A stretch of DNA of 64,000 nt. It comes from Rathayibacter caricis DSM 15933 (GTDB taxonomy: Bacteria; Actinomycetota; Actinomycetes; Actinomycetales; Microbacteriaceae). The notes under the pieces were generated by a model. It ran no database searches and had not been told where the DNA came from. It saw only the letters and a program-made list of their open reading frames with translations. Numbering within the stretch: the stretch's first letter is position 1; each line of letters starts with the position of its first letter. Positions 32,725 through 41,049 of this stretch are shown piece by piece. Position numbers and translations under genes: made by a program. Where the stretch lies: the NCBI RefSeq assembly GCF_003044275.1, contig NZ_PZPL01000001.1:1054001-1118000 (forward strand), written 5' to 3'.

Positions 32725-33747
32725 ATGGCGAGCAGGCCCACGATCCTCGACGTCGCCCGCGAGGCCGGGGTCAGCAAGGCGCTCGTCTCGTTCGCCCTGA
32801 ACGATCGGCCCGGCGTCTCCGTCGGGACGCGCGAGCGGATCCTGCAGGTCGCCTCCGATCTGGGCTACCGGCCCAGCGTCACCGCCCGCTCCCTCTCGAC
32901 CAGCGTCTCGTTCGCCGTCGGCCTCGTCGTCGCGCGCGACCCCGAGGTGATCGCCGCGGATCCGTTCTTCCCCTCCTTCATCTCGGGCGTCGAGCGCGTG
33001 CTCGCCGAGAACGGCCGGGTGCTCGTGCTGAGCGTCGTCGAGCCGGGCCCCGCGGAGGAGGCGGTCTACCGCACCCTCGCGGCCGACCGCCGCGTCGACG
33101 GCGTCTTCCTCACCGACCTGCGCGAGGGCGACTCCCGGTCCGCGCTGCTCGCCGAGCTCGGCCTGCCCGCCGTCACCCTCGGCCGCTACGACGGATCGGC
33201 GTCCCCGGCCGTCGTGATGGACGACGCGGCCGGCATCGCCGACGCGGTCGCCCACCTCGCCGCCCTCGGCCACGAGCGCATCGCCCACGTCGCCGGACCC
33301 GACCACCTGCTGCACTCGCAGCGGCGCCGCACCGCGTTCCTCCGCTCCTGCGCCGCCGCCGGCCTCGAGCCGGGCCCCGTCGTGGCCACCGACTTCAGCG
33401 CGGGCCAGGGCGCCCGGGCGATGGAGCAGCTGCTCGACCTCGCCGAACCGCCCACCGCGGTCGTCTGCGCGAACGACCCGATGGCCATCGCCGGCCTCGG
33501 TGTCGCGCACACCCGCGGGCTCCGGCTGCCCGACGACCTCTCGATCACCGGATTCGACGACTCCGAGATCGCCGCCCACGTCTACCCGTCGCTGACCTCC
33601 GCCCGCACGCGCCCCGCGCGCTGGGGAGAGGCGGCGGCCCGCACGCTCCTGGATCTCATCGAGACCGGGAGTGCCCCCGACGTCGACCTCGAACCCGCCG
33701 GGCTCGTCGTGCGCCACTCGACCGCTCCGCCGCGGCCGACCCACTGA
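32725..33747 (+). CDS. LacI-family regulator of the GH130/mannoside operon
   Basis: The 340-residue protein has the LacI helix-turn-helix (TILDVAREAGVSKALVSFALNDRPGVS, residues 6-32) and a ligand-binding domain with FPSFISGVERVLAENG and GFDDSEIAAHVYPSLTS. Two palindromes just upstream indicate autorepression together with the importer genes, which run in the same direction after a hairpin. ATG 32725 lies behind GAGGAGG. Confidence 0.93.
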   Translation: MASRPTILDVAREAGVSKALVSFALNDRPGVSVGTRERILQVASDLGYRPSVTARSLSTSVSFAVGLVVARDPEVIAADPFFPSFISGVERVLAENGRVLVLSVVEPGPAEEAVYRTLAADRRVDGVFLTDLREGDSRSALLAELGLPAVTLGRYDGSASPAVVMDDAAGIADAVAHLAALGHERIAHVAGPDHLLHSQRRRTAFLRSCAAAGLEPGPVVATDFSAGQGARAMEQLLDLAEPPTAVVCANDPMAIAGLGVAHTRGLRLPDDLSITGFDDSEIAAHVYPSLTSARTRPARWGEAAARTLLDLIETGSAPDVDLEPAGLVVRHSTAPPRPTH

Positions 33748-33749
33748 GA

Positions 33750-33773
33750 GGCGCGCGCACCGCCGCGCGCGCC
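33750..33773 (+). terminator. Hairpin between the LacI gene and the binding-protein gene
   Basis: Perfect arms GGCGCGCGC and GCGCGCGCC with a 6-nt loop directly after the regulator stop. It may separate regulator from transporter expression levels, in keeping with similar stems at 14342 and 49291. Confidence 0.6.
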
Positions 33774-33796
33774 GAGCACAGGACAAGGAGAACACC

Positions 33797-35095
33797 ATGA
33801 GCAGCTCGACGACGAGACGATGGCTCACCGGGATCGGCATCGCCTCACTGGCGACGATCGGCCTCACCGCCTGCAGTGGAGGAGGTGGAGGAGCCTCCAC
33901 CGACCTCACCGCGACCGGTCCGATCACGATCTGGTACTCGAACAACGAGCAGGAGGTCGCCTGGGGCGAGGCGATGGTCGAGGCCTGGAACGCGGACAAC
34001 CCGGACCAGGAGATCACCGGCCAGGAGATCCCCGCCGGCAAGAGCAGCGAGGAGGTCATCGGAGCCGCGATCACCGCCGGCAACGCGCCGTGCCTCGTCT
34101 TCAACACGGCCCCCAGCGCGGTCGGCCAGTTCGAGCGACAGGGCGGCCTCGTCGACCTGTCGGAGTTCGAGGACGGCGACGACTACATCGAGACCCGCAG
34201 CGGCGACCTCGCCGAGCAGTACCAGAACGCCGACGGCGACTACTTCCAGATGCCGTGGAAGAGCAACCCGGTCGTCATCTTTTACAACAAGGACCTCTTC
34301 GCGCAGGCCGGACTCGACCCCGAGAACCCGTCGCTGGCGACCTACGACGAGTTCGTTGCGACGTCGAAGACGCTCGTCGAGTCCGGAGCCGCGCCCGCCG
34401 CGATCCAGCCCGCGCCCACCAGCGAGTTCTTCCAGACCCAGTTCGACTTCATGCCGCTGTACGCCGCGGCCACCGGAGGGACGGGCCTGGTCGAGGACGG
34501 CGAGGCCACCTTCGCGAGCGAGGACGGCTACGCGGTCGCCGAGTTCTGGAAGAGCCTCTACGACCAGGGCCTCGCCGGCCGCGAGCAGTACCAGGGCGAC
34601 GCGTTCGCCGACGGTCAGGCCGCCATGTCGATCGTGGGCCCGTGGGCCGTCTCGGTCTACGAGGACCTGAACTGGGGCTCCGTCTCGGTGCCTACCCCCG
34701 ACGGCACCGCGGCCGAGGACACGTGGACGTTCAGCGACGCGAAGAACGTCGGCCTCTACTCCGCCTGCGAGAACAAGGGCACCGCGTGGGAGGTGCTGAA
34801 GTTCGCGACCAGCGAGGAGCAGGACCGCTCGCTGCTCGAGACCACCGGCCAGATGCCGCTGCGGACCGACCTGCAGACCACGTACGCCGACTACTTCGAG
34901 GCGAACCCTGCCTACCAGCGCTTCGGCGACCAGGCGAGCCGCACCATCGAGGTGCCGTCGGGACCGAACACCGTGCAGATGCTGCAGGCGATCCGCGACG
35001 CGTGGGGCAAGACCGTGATCTTCGGCGAGGGCGACGTGCAGTCGGCGCTCGACGGAGCGGCCGAGACCGTCACCGGGCTCGCCGGCCAGCAGTGA
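33797..35095 (+). CDS. Sugar ABC substrate-binding lipoprotein (mannoside operon)
   Basis: The 432-residue product has a signal peptide with lipobox LTAC and the extracellular solute-binding type 1 fold (ITIWYSNNEQEVAWGEAMVEAWN, later MPWKSNPVVIFYNKDLFAQAGLDP). The operon contains a GH130 enzyme, so beta-mannosides or other mannose oligomers are likely cargo. ATG 33797 follows ACAAGGAG. It is followed after only 7 nt by the permease. Confidence 0.93.
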   Translation: MSSSTTRRWLTGIGIASLATIGLTACSGGGGGASTDLTATGPITIWYSNNEQEVAWGEAMVEAWNADNPDQEITGQEIPAGKSSEEVIGAAITAGNAPCLVFNTAPSAVGQFERQGGLVDLSEFEDGDDYIETRSGDLAEQYQNADGDYFQMPWKSNPVVIFYNKDLFAQAGLDPENPSLATYDEFVATSKTLVESGAAPAAIQPAPTSEFFQTQFDFMPLYAAATGGTGLVEDGEATFASEDGYAVAEFWKSLYDQGLAGREQYQGDAFADGQAAMSIVGPWAVSVYEDLNWGSVSVPTPDGTAAEDTWTFSDAKNVGLYSACENKGTAWEVLKFATSEEQDRSLLETTGQMPLRTDLQTTYADYFEANPAYQRFGDQASRTIEVPSGPNTVQMLQAIRDAWGKTVIFGEGDVQSALDGAAETVTGLAGQQ

Positions 35096-35102
35096 GCCGG
35101 CC

Positions 35103-36059
35103 GTGACCACGCTCACCCCGAAGGCTCCGGCGTCCACGGGCGCCGGGGCCCCGGGTCCGGCCGCGAAGCGGAGCCTGCTCCGCCGCGTGATCGGACCCCA
35201 GCCGCTCGGGCTCCTGTTCGGCGGCCCGTACCTGGTCTTCGTGCTGGCGGTGTTCGCGTTCCCGGTCGGGTACTCGGTCTACATCGCGTTCCACGACTTC
35301 TTCTTCGCCGCTCCCGGTGTGCAGGTCGACCGGCCGTTCGTGGGGCTCGAGAACTTCGTCACCGCGTTCTCCAATCCGCAGGTCATCCGCTCGTTCGGCA
35401 ACATCGGGATCTTCCTGATCATCAACGTGCCGCTCACGGTGATCCTGGCGCTGCTGCTCGCCTCGGCGCTGGACAAGGTCGTGCACCTGCGCACGTTCCT
35501 CCGGGTGTCGTTCTACGTGCCCTACGTGACGGCGAGCGTCGCGATCGTCGCGGTGTGGCTGTTCCTGTTCAACGGGAACGGGCTGGTCAACAGCCTGCTC
35601 GGCCCGCTGGCGCCGGATCCGTCGTGGCTGATCAACGAGAACCTGGCCATGCCGGTCATCGCGATCTTCGTCACGTGGAAGCAGCTCGGGTTCTACATCC
35701 TGCTGTACCTGGCGGCGCTGCAGAACGTGCCGAAGGAGCTCTACGAGTCGGCGTCGACCGACGGAGCCGGGCGCATCCGCCAGTTCTTCTCGGTCACCGT
35801 GCCGAGCGTGCGGCCCGCGACCCTGCTCGTGCTGCTCGTCTCGACGGTCACCGGAGCGAACCTCTTCACCGAGCCGTACCTCCTGACCGGCGGCGGCGGA
35901 CCCAACGGCGCCTCCGCCTCGCCCGTGCTGCTGATGTACCAGCTGGGCCTCCAGCAGGGGCAGCCCGATGTGGCGTCGGCCATCGGAGTCGTCCTCGTCA
36001 TCGGCGTCCTGATCATCGCCTACCTGCAGAACCGGTTCGCCGGGGAGAGGAATTCATGA
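35103..36059 (+). CDS. Sugar ABC permease (MalF type), mannoside operon
   Basis: The 318-residue protein starts at GTG 35103, has six membrane helices and the cytosolic loop YESASTDGAGRIRQFFSVTVPSVRP that docks the ATPase. Seven nt separate it from the binding-protein stop; the stop overlaps the next ATG as ATGA. Confidence 0.93.
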   Translation: MTTLTPKAPASTGAGAPGPAAKRSLLRRVIGPQPLGLLFGGPYLVFVLAVFAFPVGYSVYIAFHDFFFAAPGVQVDRPFVGLENFVTAFSNPQVIRSFGNIGIFLIINVPLTVILALLLASALDKVVHLRTFLRVSFYVPYVTASVAIVAVWLFLFNGNGLVNSLLGPLAPDPSWLINENLAMPVIAIFVTWKQLGFYILLYLAALQNVPKELYESASTDGAGRIRQFFSVTVPSVRPATLLVLLVSTVTGANLFTEPYLLTGGGGPNGASASPVLLMYQLGLQQGQPDVASAIGVVLVIGVLIIAYLQNRFAGERNS

Positions 36060-36973
36060 GCGCGCAGGTCAGCGCGGGAGGAGCGGCCCCGGCCGTGCCC
36101 GCCGTCACTCCGATCAGAACGCGCCGACGCCCCGTGGGGATGAGCCGCTCGGCGGTCGTCCTGCGCGGCGTGGTCCTGGGGCTCGGCGCGATCGTCTTCC
36201 TGTTCCCCTTCTACTACATGGTCGTCGGCTCGCTGCAGACCGACCCCGACCCGACCCTCGCCGGAGCGGTCCCCGATCCGGCGAACCTCACGCTCGACAA
36301 CTACGTCAACGTGAACGAGCGGATCAGCCTGCTCACCGGCCTGGTCAACTCCGGGATCTTCACGGGCGGCGTGCTGCTGTGCACCGTGGTGCTCGGGGTG
36401 CTGGCCGGGTACGCGCTCGCGATGCTGCAGTGGCGCGGACGCAACGCCGTGTTCGCGCTCGCGCTGCTCGTGCAGGTCATCCCGTTCCAGCTGCTGCAGA
36501 TCCCGCTCTACGTGCTGATCGCCCGCGACTACGGTCTCGCCGACAGCCACGTGGGCATGATCCTGCCGTTCGCGATCAACTCCACGGCGGTGATCATCTT
36601 CCGGCAGTACTTCCTGCAGCTCCCCAAGGAGCTGTTCGAGGCGGCCCGGATCGACGGCGCCGGCGAGCTCAAGCTGCTCTGGAACGTCGCCCTCCCGCTG
36701 GTGCGGCCCGCGCTCGTCACGGCGGTCCTCCTCACCTTCATCGGCCCCTGGAACGAGTTCCTCTGGCCCTTCCTCATCACCAAGGACGCGTCGCTGCAGC
36801 CGCTCGCCGTGTCCCTGGCCAACTACATCTCGAACGTCGCGTCGTCGACCGACAACCCGTTCGGGGCGATCCTGGCGGGCGCCGTCGTGCTCGCCGCCCC
36901 CGTCGTCGTGCTGTTCATCGTGTTCCAGCGCTACTTCGTCTCGACCGATCTCGGATCCGGAGTGAAAGGATGA
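36056..36973 (+). CDS. Sugar ABC permease (MalG type), mannoside operon
   Basis: The 305-residue partner permease has about six membrane helices and the loop FEAARIDGAGELKLLWNVALPLVRP. GAGAGGAA precedes ATG 36056; ATGA overlaps on both sides tie it to the first permease and to the GH130 gene. As in the other sugar operons no ATPase is encoded. Confidence 0.93.
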   Translation: MSAQVSAGGAAPAVPAVTPIRTRRRPVGMSRSAVVLRGVVLGLGAIVFLFPFYYMVVGSLQTDPDPTLAGAVPDPANLTLDNYVNVNERISLLTGLVNSGIFTGGVLLCTVVLGVLAGYALAMLQWRGRNAVFALALLVQVIPFQLLQIPLYVLIARDYGLADSHVGMILPFAINSTAVIIFRQYFLQLPKELFEAARIDGAGELKLLWNVALPLVRPALVTAVLLTFIGPWNEFLWPFLITKDASLQPLAVSLANYISNVASSTDNPFGAILAGAVVLAAPVVVLFIVFQRYFVSTDLGSGVKG

Positions 36974-38049
36974 CCATGACTCCCACCCTCACCACCGTCC
37001 CCTACCGACTCGAGCGCGTCGGCATCGTGATGGAGCCCCTGCCGGGCGACGAACTCGAAGCCGAGGGCGTGCTGAACCCGGGCAGCGGACGCGGCCCGGA
37101 CGGCGAGCTGTACCTGCTGCCGCGGATGGTCGCGACCGGCAACGTCTCGCGGGTGGGCCTCGCCCGGGTGCTCGTCGAGGACGGCGTGCCCGTCGGCGTC
37201 GAGCGCGAGGGCGTCGTGCTGGCACCCGACCGCGGGTTCGAGCGGGGCGCGTCGAACTCCGGAGTGGAGGATCCGCGCGTCACGTTCGTCGAGGCCCTCG
37301 GGCTGCACGTGATGACGTACGTGGCGTACGGGCCGCTCGGCCCGCGGACGGCGCTCGCCGTGTCGGAGGACCTGCGCGAGTGGCGCCGGCTCGGCCCGGT
37401 GACCTTCGCCTACGACGACGCGCTCGACATCGACCTGGGACTGTTCCACAACAAGGACACCGTGTTCTTCCCCGAGATCGTGACGGCGCCCGACGGCACC
37501 CGCGCGTTCGCGGTGCTGCACCGGCCCATGTGGGACCTCGGCGAGACGAAGCCGGGGGAGGGCGTGCGCCTGCCCGCCGGCGTCGAGGATCCGCGGCAGA
37601 GCATCTGGATCAGCTACGTGCCGGTCGCCGACGTGGACCGCGACCTGGCGAACCTCACGCGGTGGACGCGGCACCGGTTCCTCGCGGGGCCCGAGTTCCC
37701 GTTCGAGGAGCTCAAGATCGGAGGCGGCCCGGCGCCGCTCCGGGTGCCCGAGGGCTGGCTCCTGATCCACCACGGGGTCACCGGAGTGATCGACAACGCG
37801 TTCGCGCAGCAGCAGAAGGTCAACTACGCGGCCGGAGCGATCCTCCTCGACGGCGACGACCCGTCGCGCGTGATCGCGCGCACCGCCGAGCCGCTGCTCG
37901 CGCCCGAGACGGAGGAGGAGCGCTCGGGCATCGTGCCGAACGTCGTCTTCCCGACGGCGATCGAGGAGATCGACGGGCAGCACTTCGTCTTCTACGGCAT
38001 GGCCGACTCGAAGATCGGCGCGGCCCGGCTCGTGCGGACGGACGGGTGA
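36970..38049 (+). CDS. GH130 family beta-mannoside phosphorylase/hydrolase
   Basis: The 359-residue product shows the five-bladed GH130 signatures: NPGSGRGPDGELYLLPR, SNSGVEDPRVTFVE (with Asp101 the expected catalytic acid) and LGLFHNKDTVFFPEIV. GH130 enzymes phosphorolyse or hydrolyse beta-mannosides such as mannosyl-glucose or mannan fragments; whether this one uses phosphate cannot be told. It has no signal peptide, so it works on imported sugar. ATG 36970 overlaps the permease stop as ATGA. Confidence 0.9.
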   Translation: MTMTPTLTTVPYRLERVGIVMEPLPGDELEAEGVLNPGSGRGPDGELYLLPRMVATGNVSRVGLARVLVEDGVPVGVEREGVVLAPDRGFERGASNSGVEDPRVTFVEALGLHVMTYVAYGPLGPRTALAVSEDLREWRRLGPVTFAYDDALDIDLGLFHNKDTVFFPEIVTAPDGTRAFAVLHRPMWDLGETKPGEGVRLPAGVEDPRQSIWISYVPVADVDRDLANLTRWTRHRFLAGPEFPFEELKIGGGPAPLRVPEGWLLIHHGVTGVIDNAFAQQQKVNYAAGAILLDGDDPSRVIARTAEPLLAPETEEERSGIVPNVVFPTAIEEIDGQHFVFYGMADSKIGAARLVRTDG

Positions 38050-38067
38050 GCCCGCTGCGCCCCTCGT

Positions 38068-38294
38068 GCTGATCGAGTAGCCCGCGGAGCAGGCGTATCG
38101 AGATCCCCGTCTCCGGGCGGTGGTGGGTCTCGATGCGCCCCTGCGGGGCTACTCGACCAGCAAGCAATCGCGACCACCCCTGCGGGGCTACTCGACCAGC
38201 AAGCAATCGGGACCGCCGGTGCTTCGCCGGCGGTATCCGCCCCTCTTCGTCCCTTGCTGATCGAGTAGCCCGCGGAGCGGGCGTATCGAGATCC
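38068..38294. repeat. Dispersed palindromic elements (family A), four copies
   Basis: Copies at 38068-38106 and 38254-38294 face one way (TGCTGATCGAGTAGCC ... GTATCGAGATCC); 38125-38163 and the truncated 38175-38202 are the reverse form ending CTACTCGACCAGCAAGCAATCG. The repeated CTGCGGGGCTACTCGACCAG implies local duplication. Confidence 0.9.
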
Positions 38295-38339
38295 CCCACG
38301 ACCAGAAGCACCACCCACCCCCACCCATCGGAGAGTTCA

Positions 38340-40355
38340 ATGACGAACGCCAGAACACGCACGGCGGCCGCCCTGGCCGCCACAGCCCTCGTCGCCGGGG
38401 GTCTCACCCTCGGCGCGGCCCCCGCGCACGCGGCGGACCCCCTCGCGAACACCGCGCACCTCGACTTCCTCCTCGACACCGCCACTCCGACTCCGGAGCC
38501 CGGCCACACCACCTACCGTCTCGCCGAGGAGCCCGAGCTGGTGATGCCGTGGACCTACGCCGACGCCCGCGACGGCGGCACGTTCGAGCGCGTCGGCGGC
38601 GGTCCGCTCGACGCCGCGACCGGCGACTGGGGGCAGGGCGCCTACAACACCGACGACATCTCGCGCGCCGCGGTCGCCTACCTCCGCCACTGGCAGCAGA
38701 CCGGATCGACGGCCAGCCGCGAGAACGCCTACGAGACCCTGCGCGCCCTCGCCTACTTCCAGACCACCGACGGCGACGACGCCGGCAACGTGGTGCTCTG
38801 GATGCAGCCCGACGGCGAGCTGAACCCCAGCGCCGAGCCGATCGAGCTGCCGGACCCGAGCGACTCCGAGGACAGCTACTGGCTCGCCCGCACGCTGTGG
38901 GCCCTCGGCGAGGGGTATGCGGCGTTCGAGGACGACGACCCCGACTTCGCCGCGTTCCTGCAGGAGCGCCTCCGCCTCGGTGTCTCCGCGGTCGACCGCG
39001 AGGTGCTGACGCGCTACGGCCAGTACGCGACGGCCGACGGCGTCCGAGTGCCTGCGTGGCTGATCGTCGACGGGGCCGACGCGACCGCGGAGGCTCTGCT
39101 GGGCCTCTCGGCGTACGTCGAGGCCGTGCCCGACGACTCCGCGGTGCGCGCCAGCACCGCGAAGCTCGCCGAGGGCGTGGCGGCGCTCGCGCGCACGACG
39201 ACGGAGGGGGACACCACGTCGTGGCCGTACGGCGCGATCCTGCCGTGGGCGAAGTCGCGCTCGCTCTGGCACTCCTGGGCGTCGCAGATGCCCGCGGCAC
39301 TCGCCGAGTCCTCCGTCGCGCTCGGTGACGCCTCGCTCCTCGAGCCGGCCGTCGTCGACGGCTCCCGCTTCGCGCCCGAGCTGCTGACCTCGGGCGGCCC
39401 CGACAACGGCCGCTACCCGAGCCCGACCGAGACGGTGCAGATCGCCTACGGAGCGGATTCACGGCTGCAGAACTCGCTCGCCCTCGCCGACGTGACCGGG
39501 TCGAGCGCCTTCACCGACCTCGCCGGTGTGCAGGGTGCCTGGTTCTTCGGCCTCAACCGCAGTGGTGCGGCCGTCTACGACCCGGCGACGGGAATCACGT
39601 TCGACGGCGTGCAGGCCGACGGCAGCGTCAACCGCAACAGCGGGGCCGAGAGCACGATCCACGGGCTGCTCGCGATGATCGCCCTGGATGAGCGCCCCGA
39701 GTTGGCCGACCGCGCGCGGTCCGTCGCGACCCAGGTGAGCCGCGAGGGCCTCGAGGTCGTCGAGGCCGAGACGGCGCAGGGCGGCACGGTCGTCACTCCG
39801 GAGTCGAGCTGGACCGGCGAGTCCTCGTGGAGCGGCTCGTACCTGTCGCTGACGAACTGGCGCCGCTCGGCGACGATCGGCATCGGCTCCTCGACGCAGG
39901 AGCGCGTGATCGAGCCGGTGATCCAGCGCGTCGAGAAGGGGACGGCGACGACTCCGCTCAGCGTGTGGACCGCCGGGAAGCGCCCGCTGGACCTGCTGAA
40001 GAGCACGGTCGGCGCACGCGGGATCACCGAGGCGTCGGGCGCGCTGCTGCCGCAGAAGCTGCGGCGCACGGTGCCGGCGGACGCTACGACCGTCGAGGTG
40101 CGCGGAGTGACCGGTGAGACGAAGCTCGACGCGCTGCTGGTGCGCCCGGTCGTCTCGCGGCTCGTGCTCGAGGGCGACGGCGGGCGCACCGAGCTGGTGC
40201 GCAACTCGACCACGACGACCCGCTCGGCGACGCTCGAGGGCTCGGGCACGCTGCGCGTGTACTCGGCCGACGGCGTGCTCGTGAGCGAGCAGACCGCGGC
40301 CGGCGCGGTCACGGTGCCGGTTCCCGCCGAGGGCTTCGCGGTGCTGATCGGCTGA
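38340..40355 (+). CDS. Secreted protein with glycosidase-like alpha-barrel, end of mannoside locus
   Basis: The 671-residue product begins with a Sec signal (TAAALAATALVAGGLTLGAAPAHA, cleavage near residue 31) and a catalytic-domain-sized helical region (about 40-450) with YNTDDISRAAVAYLRHWQQTGS, WLARTLWALGEGY and STIHGLLAMIALDE, which suggests an (alpha/alpha)6-type carbohydrate-active fold. The C-terminal 200 residues are beta-rich, including TPESSWTGESSWSGSYLSLTNWRRSATIGIGSS. The family is not recognised with certainty. It lies 290 nt past the GH130 gene, separated by family A repeats, so shared control with the LacI operon is uncertain. ATG 38340 follows CGGAGAG. Confidence 0.75.
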   Translation: MTNARTRTAAALAATALVAGGLTLGAAPAHAADPLANTAHLDFLLDTATPTPEPGHTTYRLAEEPELVMPWTYADARDGGTFERVGGGPLDAATGDWGQGAYNTDDISRAAVAYLRHWQQTGSTASRENAYETLRALAYFQTTDGDDAGNVVLWMQPDGELNPSAEPIELPDPSDSEDSYWLARTLWALGEGYAAFEDDDPDFAAFLQERLRLGVSAVDREVLTRYGQYATADGVRVPAWLIVDGADATAEALLGLSAYVEAVPDDSAVRASTAKLAEGVAALARTTTEGDTTSWPYGAILPWAKSRSLWHSWASQMPAALAESSVALGDASLLEPAVVDGSRFAPELLTSGGPDNGRYPSPTETVQIAYGADSRLQNSLALADVTGSSAFTDLAGVQGAWFFGLNRSGAAVYDPATGITFDGVQADGSVNRNSGAESTIHGLLAMIALDERPELADRARSVATQVSREGLEVVEAETAQGGTVVTPESSWTGESSWSGSYLSLTNWRRSATIGIGSSTQERVIEPVIQRVEKGTATTPLSVWTAGKRPLDLLKSTVGARGITEASGALLPQKLRRTVPADATTVEVRGVTGETKLDALLVRPVVSRLVLEGDGGRTELVRNSTTTTRSATLEGSGTLRVYSADGVLVSEQTAAGAVTVPVPAEGFAVLIG

Positions 40356-40362
40356 CGCCGCA

Positions 40363-40482
40363 CCGTTCGTGACGGATCGGCGAGCGCGAGTGCGTCGATC
40401 CGTCACGAACGGCCGGGCGGCCCCGTCGACCCGTCACGAACGGCCGCTCGGATCGACGAGCGGCGGCCGTCCGTGACGGATC
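40363..40482. repeat. Dispersed palindromic elements (family B): GTTCGTGACGGATC units
   Basis: Perfect 17-bp arms CCGTTCGTGACGGATCG (40363-40379) and CGATCCGTCACGAACGG (40396-40412) form a stem just after the secreted-protein stop. Further copies CCCGTCACGAACGGCCG (about 40430) and CCGTCCGTGACGGATCG (about 40467) repeat the pattern between two convergent genes; a related pair lies at 63393-63448. Likely terminator and repeat at once. Confidence 0.8.
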
Positions 40483-40487
40483 GCGCG

Positions 40488-40991
40488 TCAGGCGACGGAG
40501 CGCAGGTGCCGGAAGGCCGACGCGTGGAACACCAGGGGCTCGATCGTCTCGTCATTGTGCAGCGCGGTGACCTCGAGGAGCACGACGTGGTGGTCGCCGG
40601 CCGGGATCTCGCCGAAGATCGAGCACTCCAGCCAGAGCGGCGAGTCGTGCACGAACACGGCGCCCGACTCGCTCCTCTCGATCGCGAGGCCCGCGAAGCG
40701 CCCGGCCTTGTCGCGCGAGGCGAGCTGCCGGACCGCGGCGTCGTGCCCCGCGCCCATGACCGAGACGCCGAGGCGATCGGCCGCCCGCAGCACGGGCCAG
40801 GTGGTCGACGAGTTCTGGATGGCGAACATCACCAGCGGCGGGTCCATCGAGACTCCGACGCTGAAGGACGAGGCGACCATCCCCTCCAGCCGCCCGTCGA
40901 CCTGCGCGGCGAACGCCGCCACTCCCGACGGGAAGTGCGAGAAGGCCTGTCGGAGCAGCGCCGGATCGGGCGAGTAGGTCGTGAGCGGCAC
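40488..40991 (-). CDS. Flavin reductase-like FMN-binding protein
   Basis: The 167-residue protein is a small flavin reductase (HpaC/RutF type): RQAFSHFPSGVAAFAA, MVASSFSVGVSMDPPLVMFAI, NSSTTWPVL, and SPLWLECSIFGEIPAGDHHVVLLEV. It supplies reduced FMN to an oxygenase, here most likely the LLM monooxygenase encoded 58 nt upstream. GTG 40991 follows GGAAGGA. Last gene of the TetR regulon. Confidence 0.92.
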   Translation of the reverse strand: MPLTTYSPDPALLRQAFSHFPSGVAAFAAQVDGRLEGMVASSFSVGVSMDPPLVMFAIQNSSTTWPVLRAADRLGVSVMGAGHDAAVRQLASRDKAGRFAGLAIERSESGAVFVHDSPLWLECSIFGEIPAGDHHVVLLEVTALHNDETIEPLVFHASAFRHLRSVA

Positions 40992-41049
40992 GGGAGGGTC
41001 CTTCCGGGGGAACGGGGAACGGGGCGGGAGCGGAGGCGACGGCGCGCGG

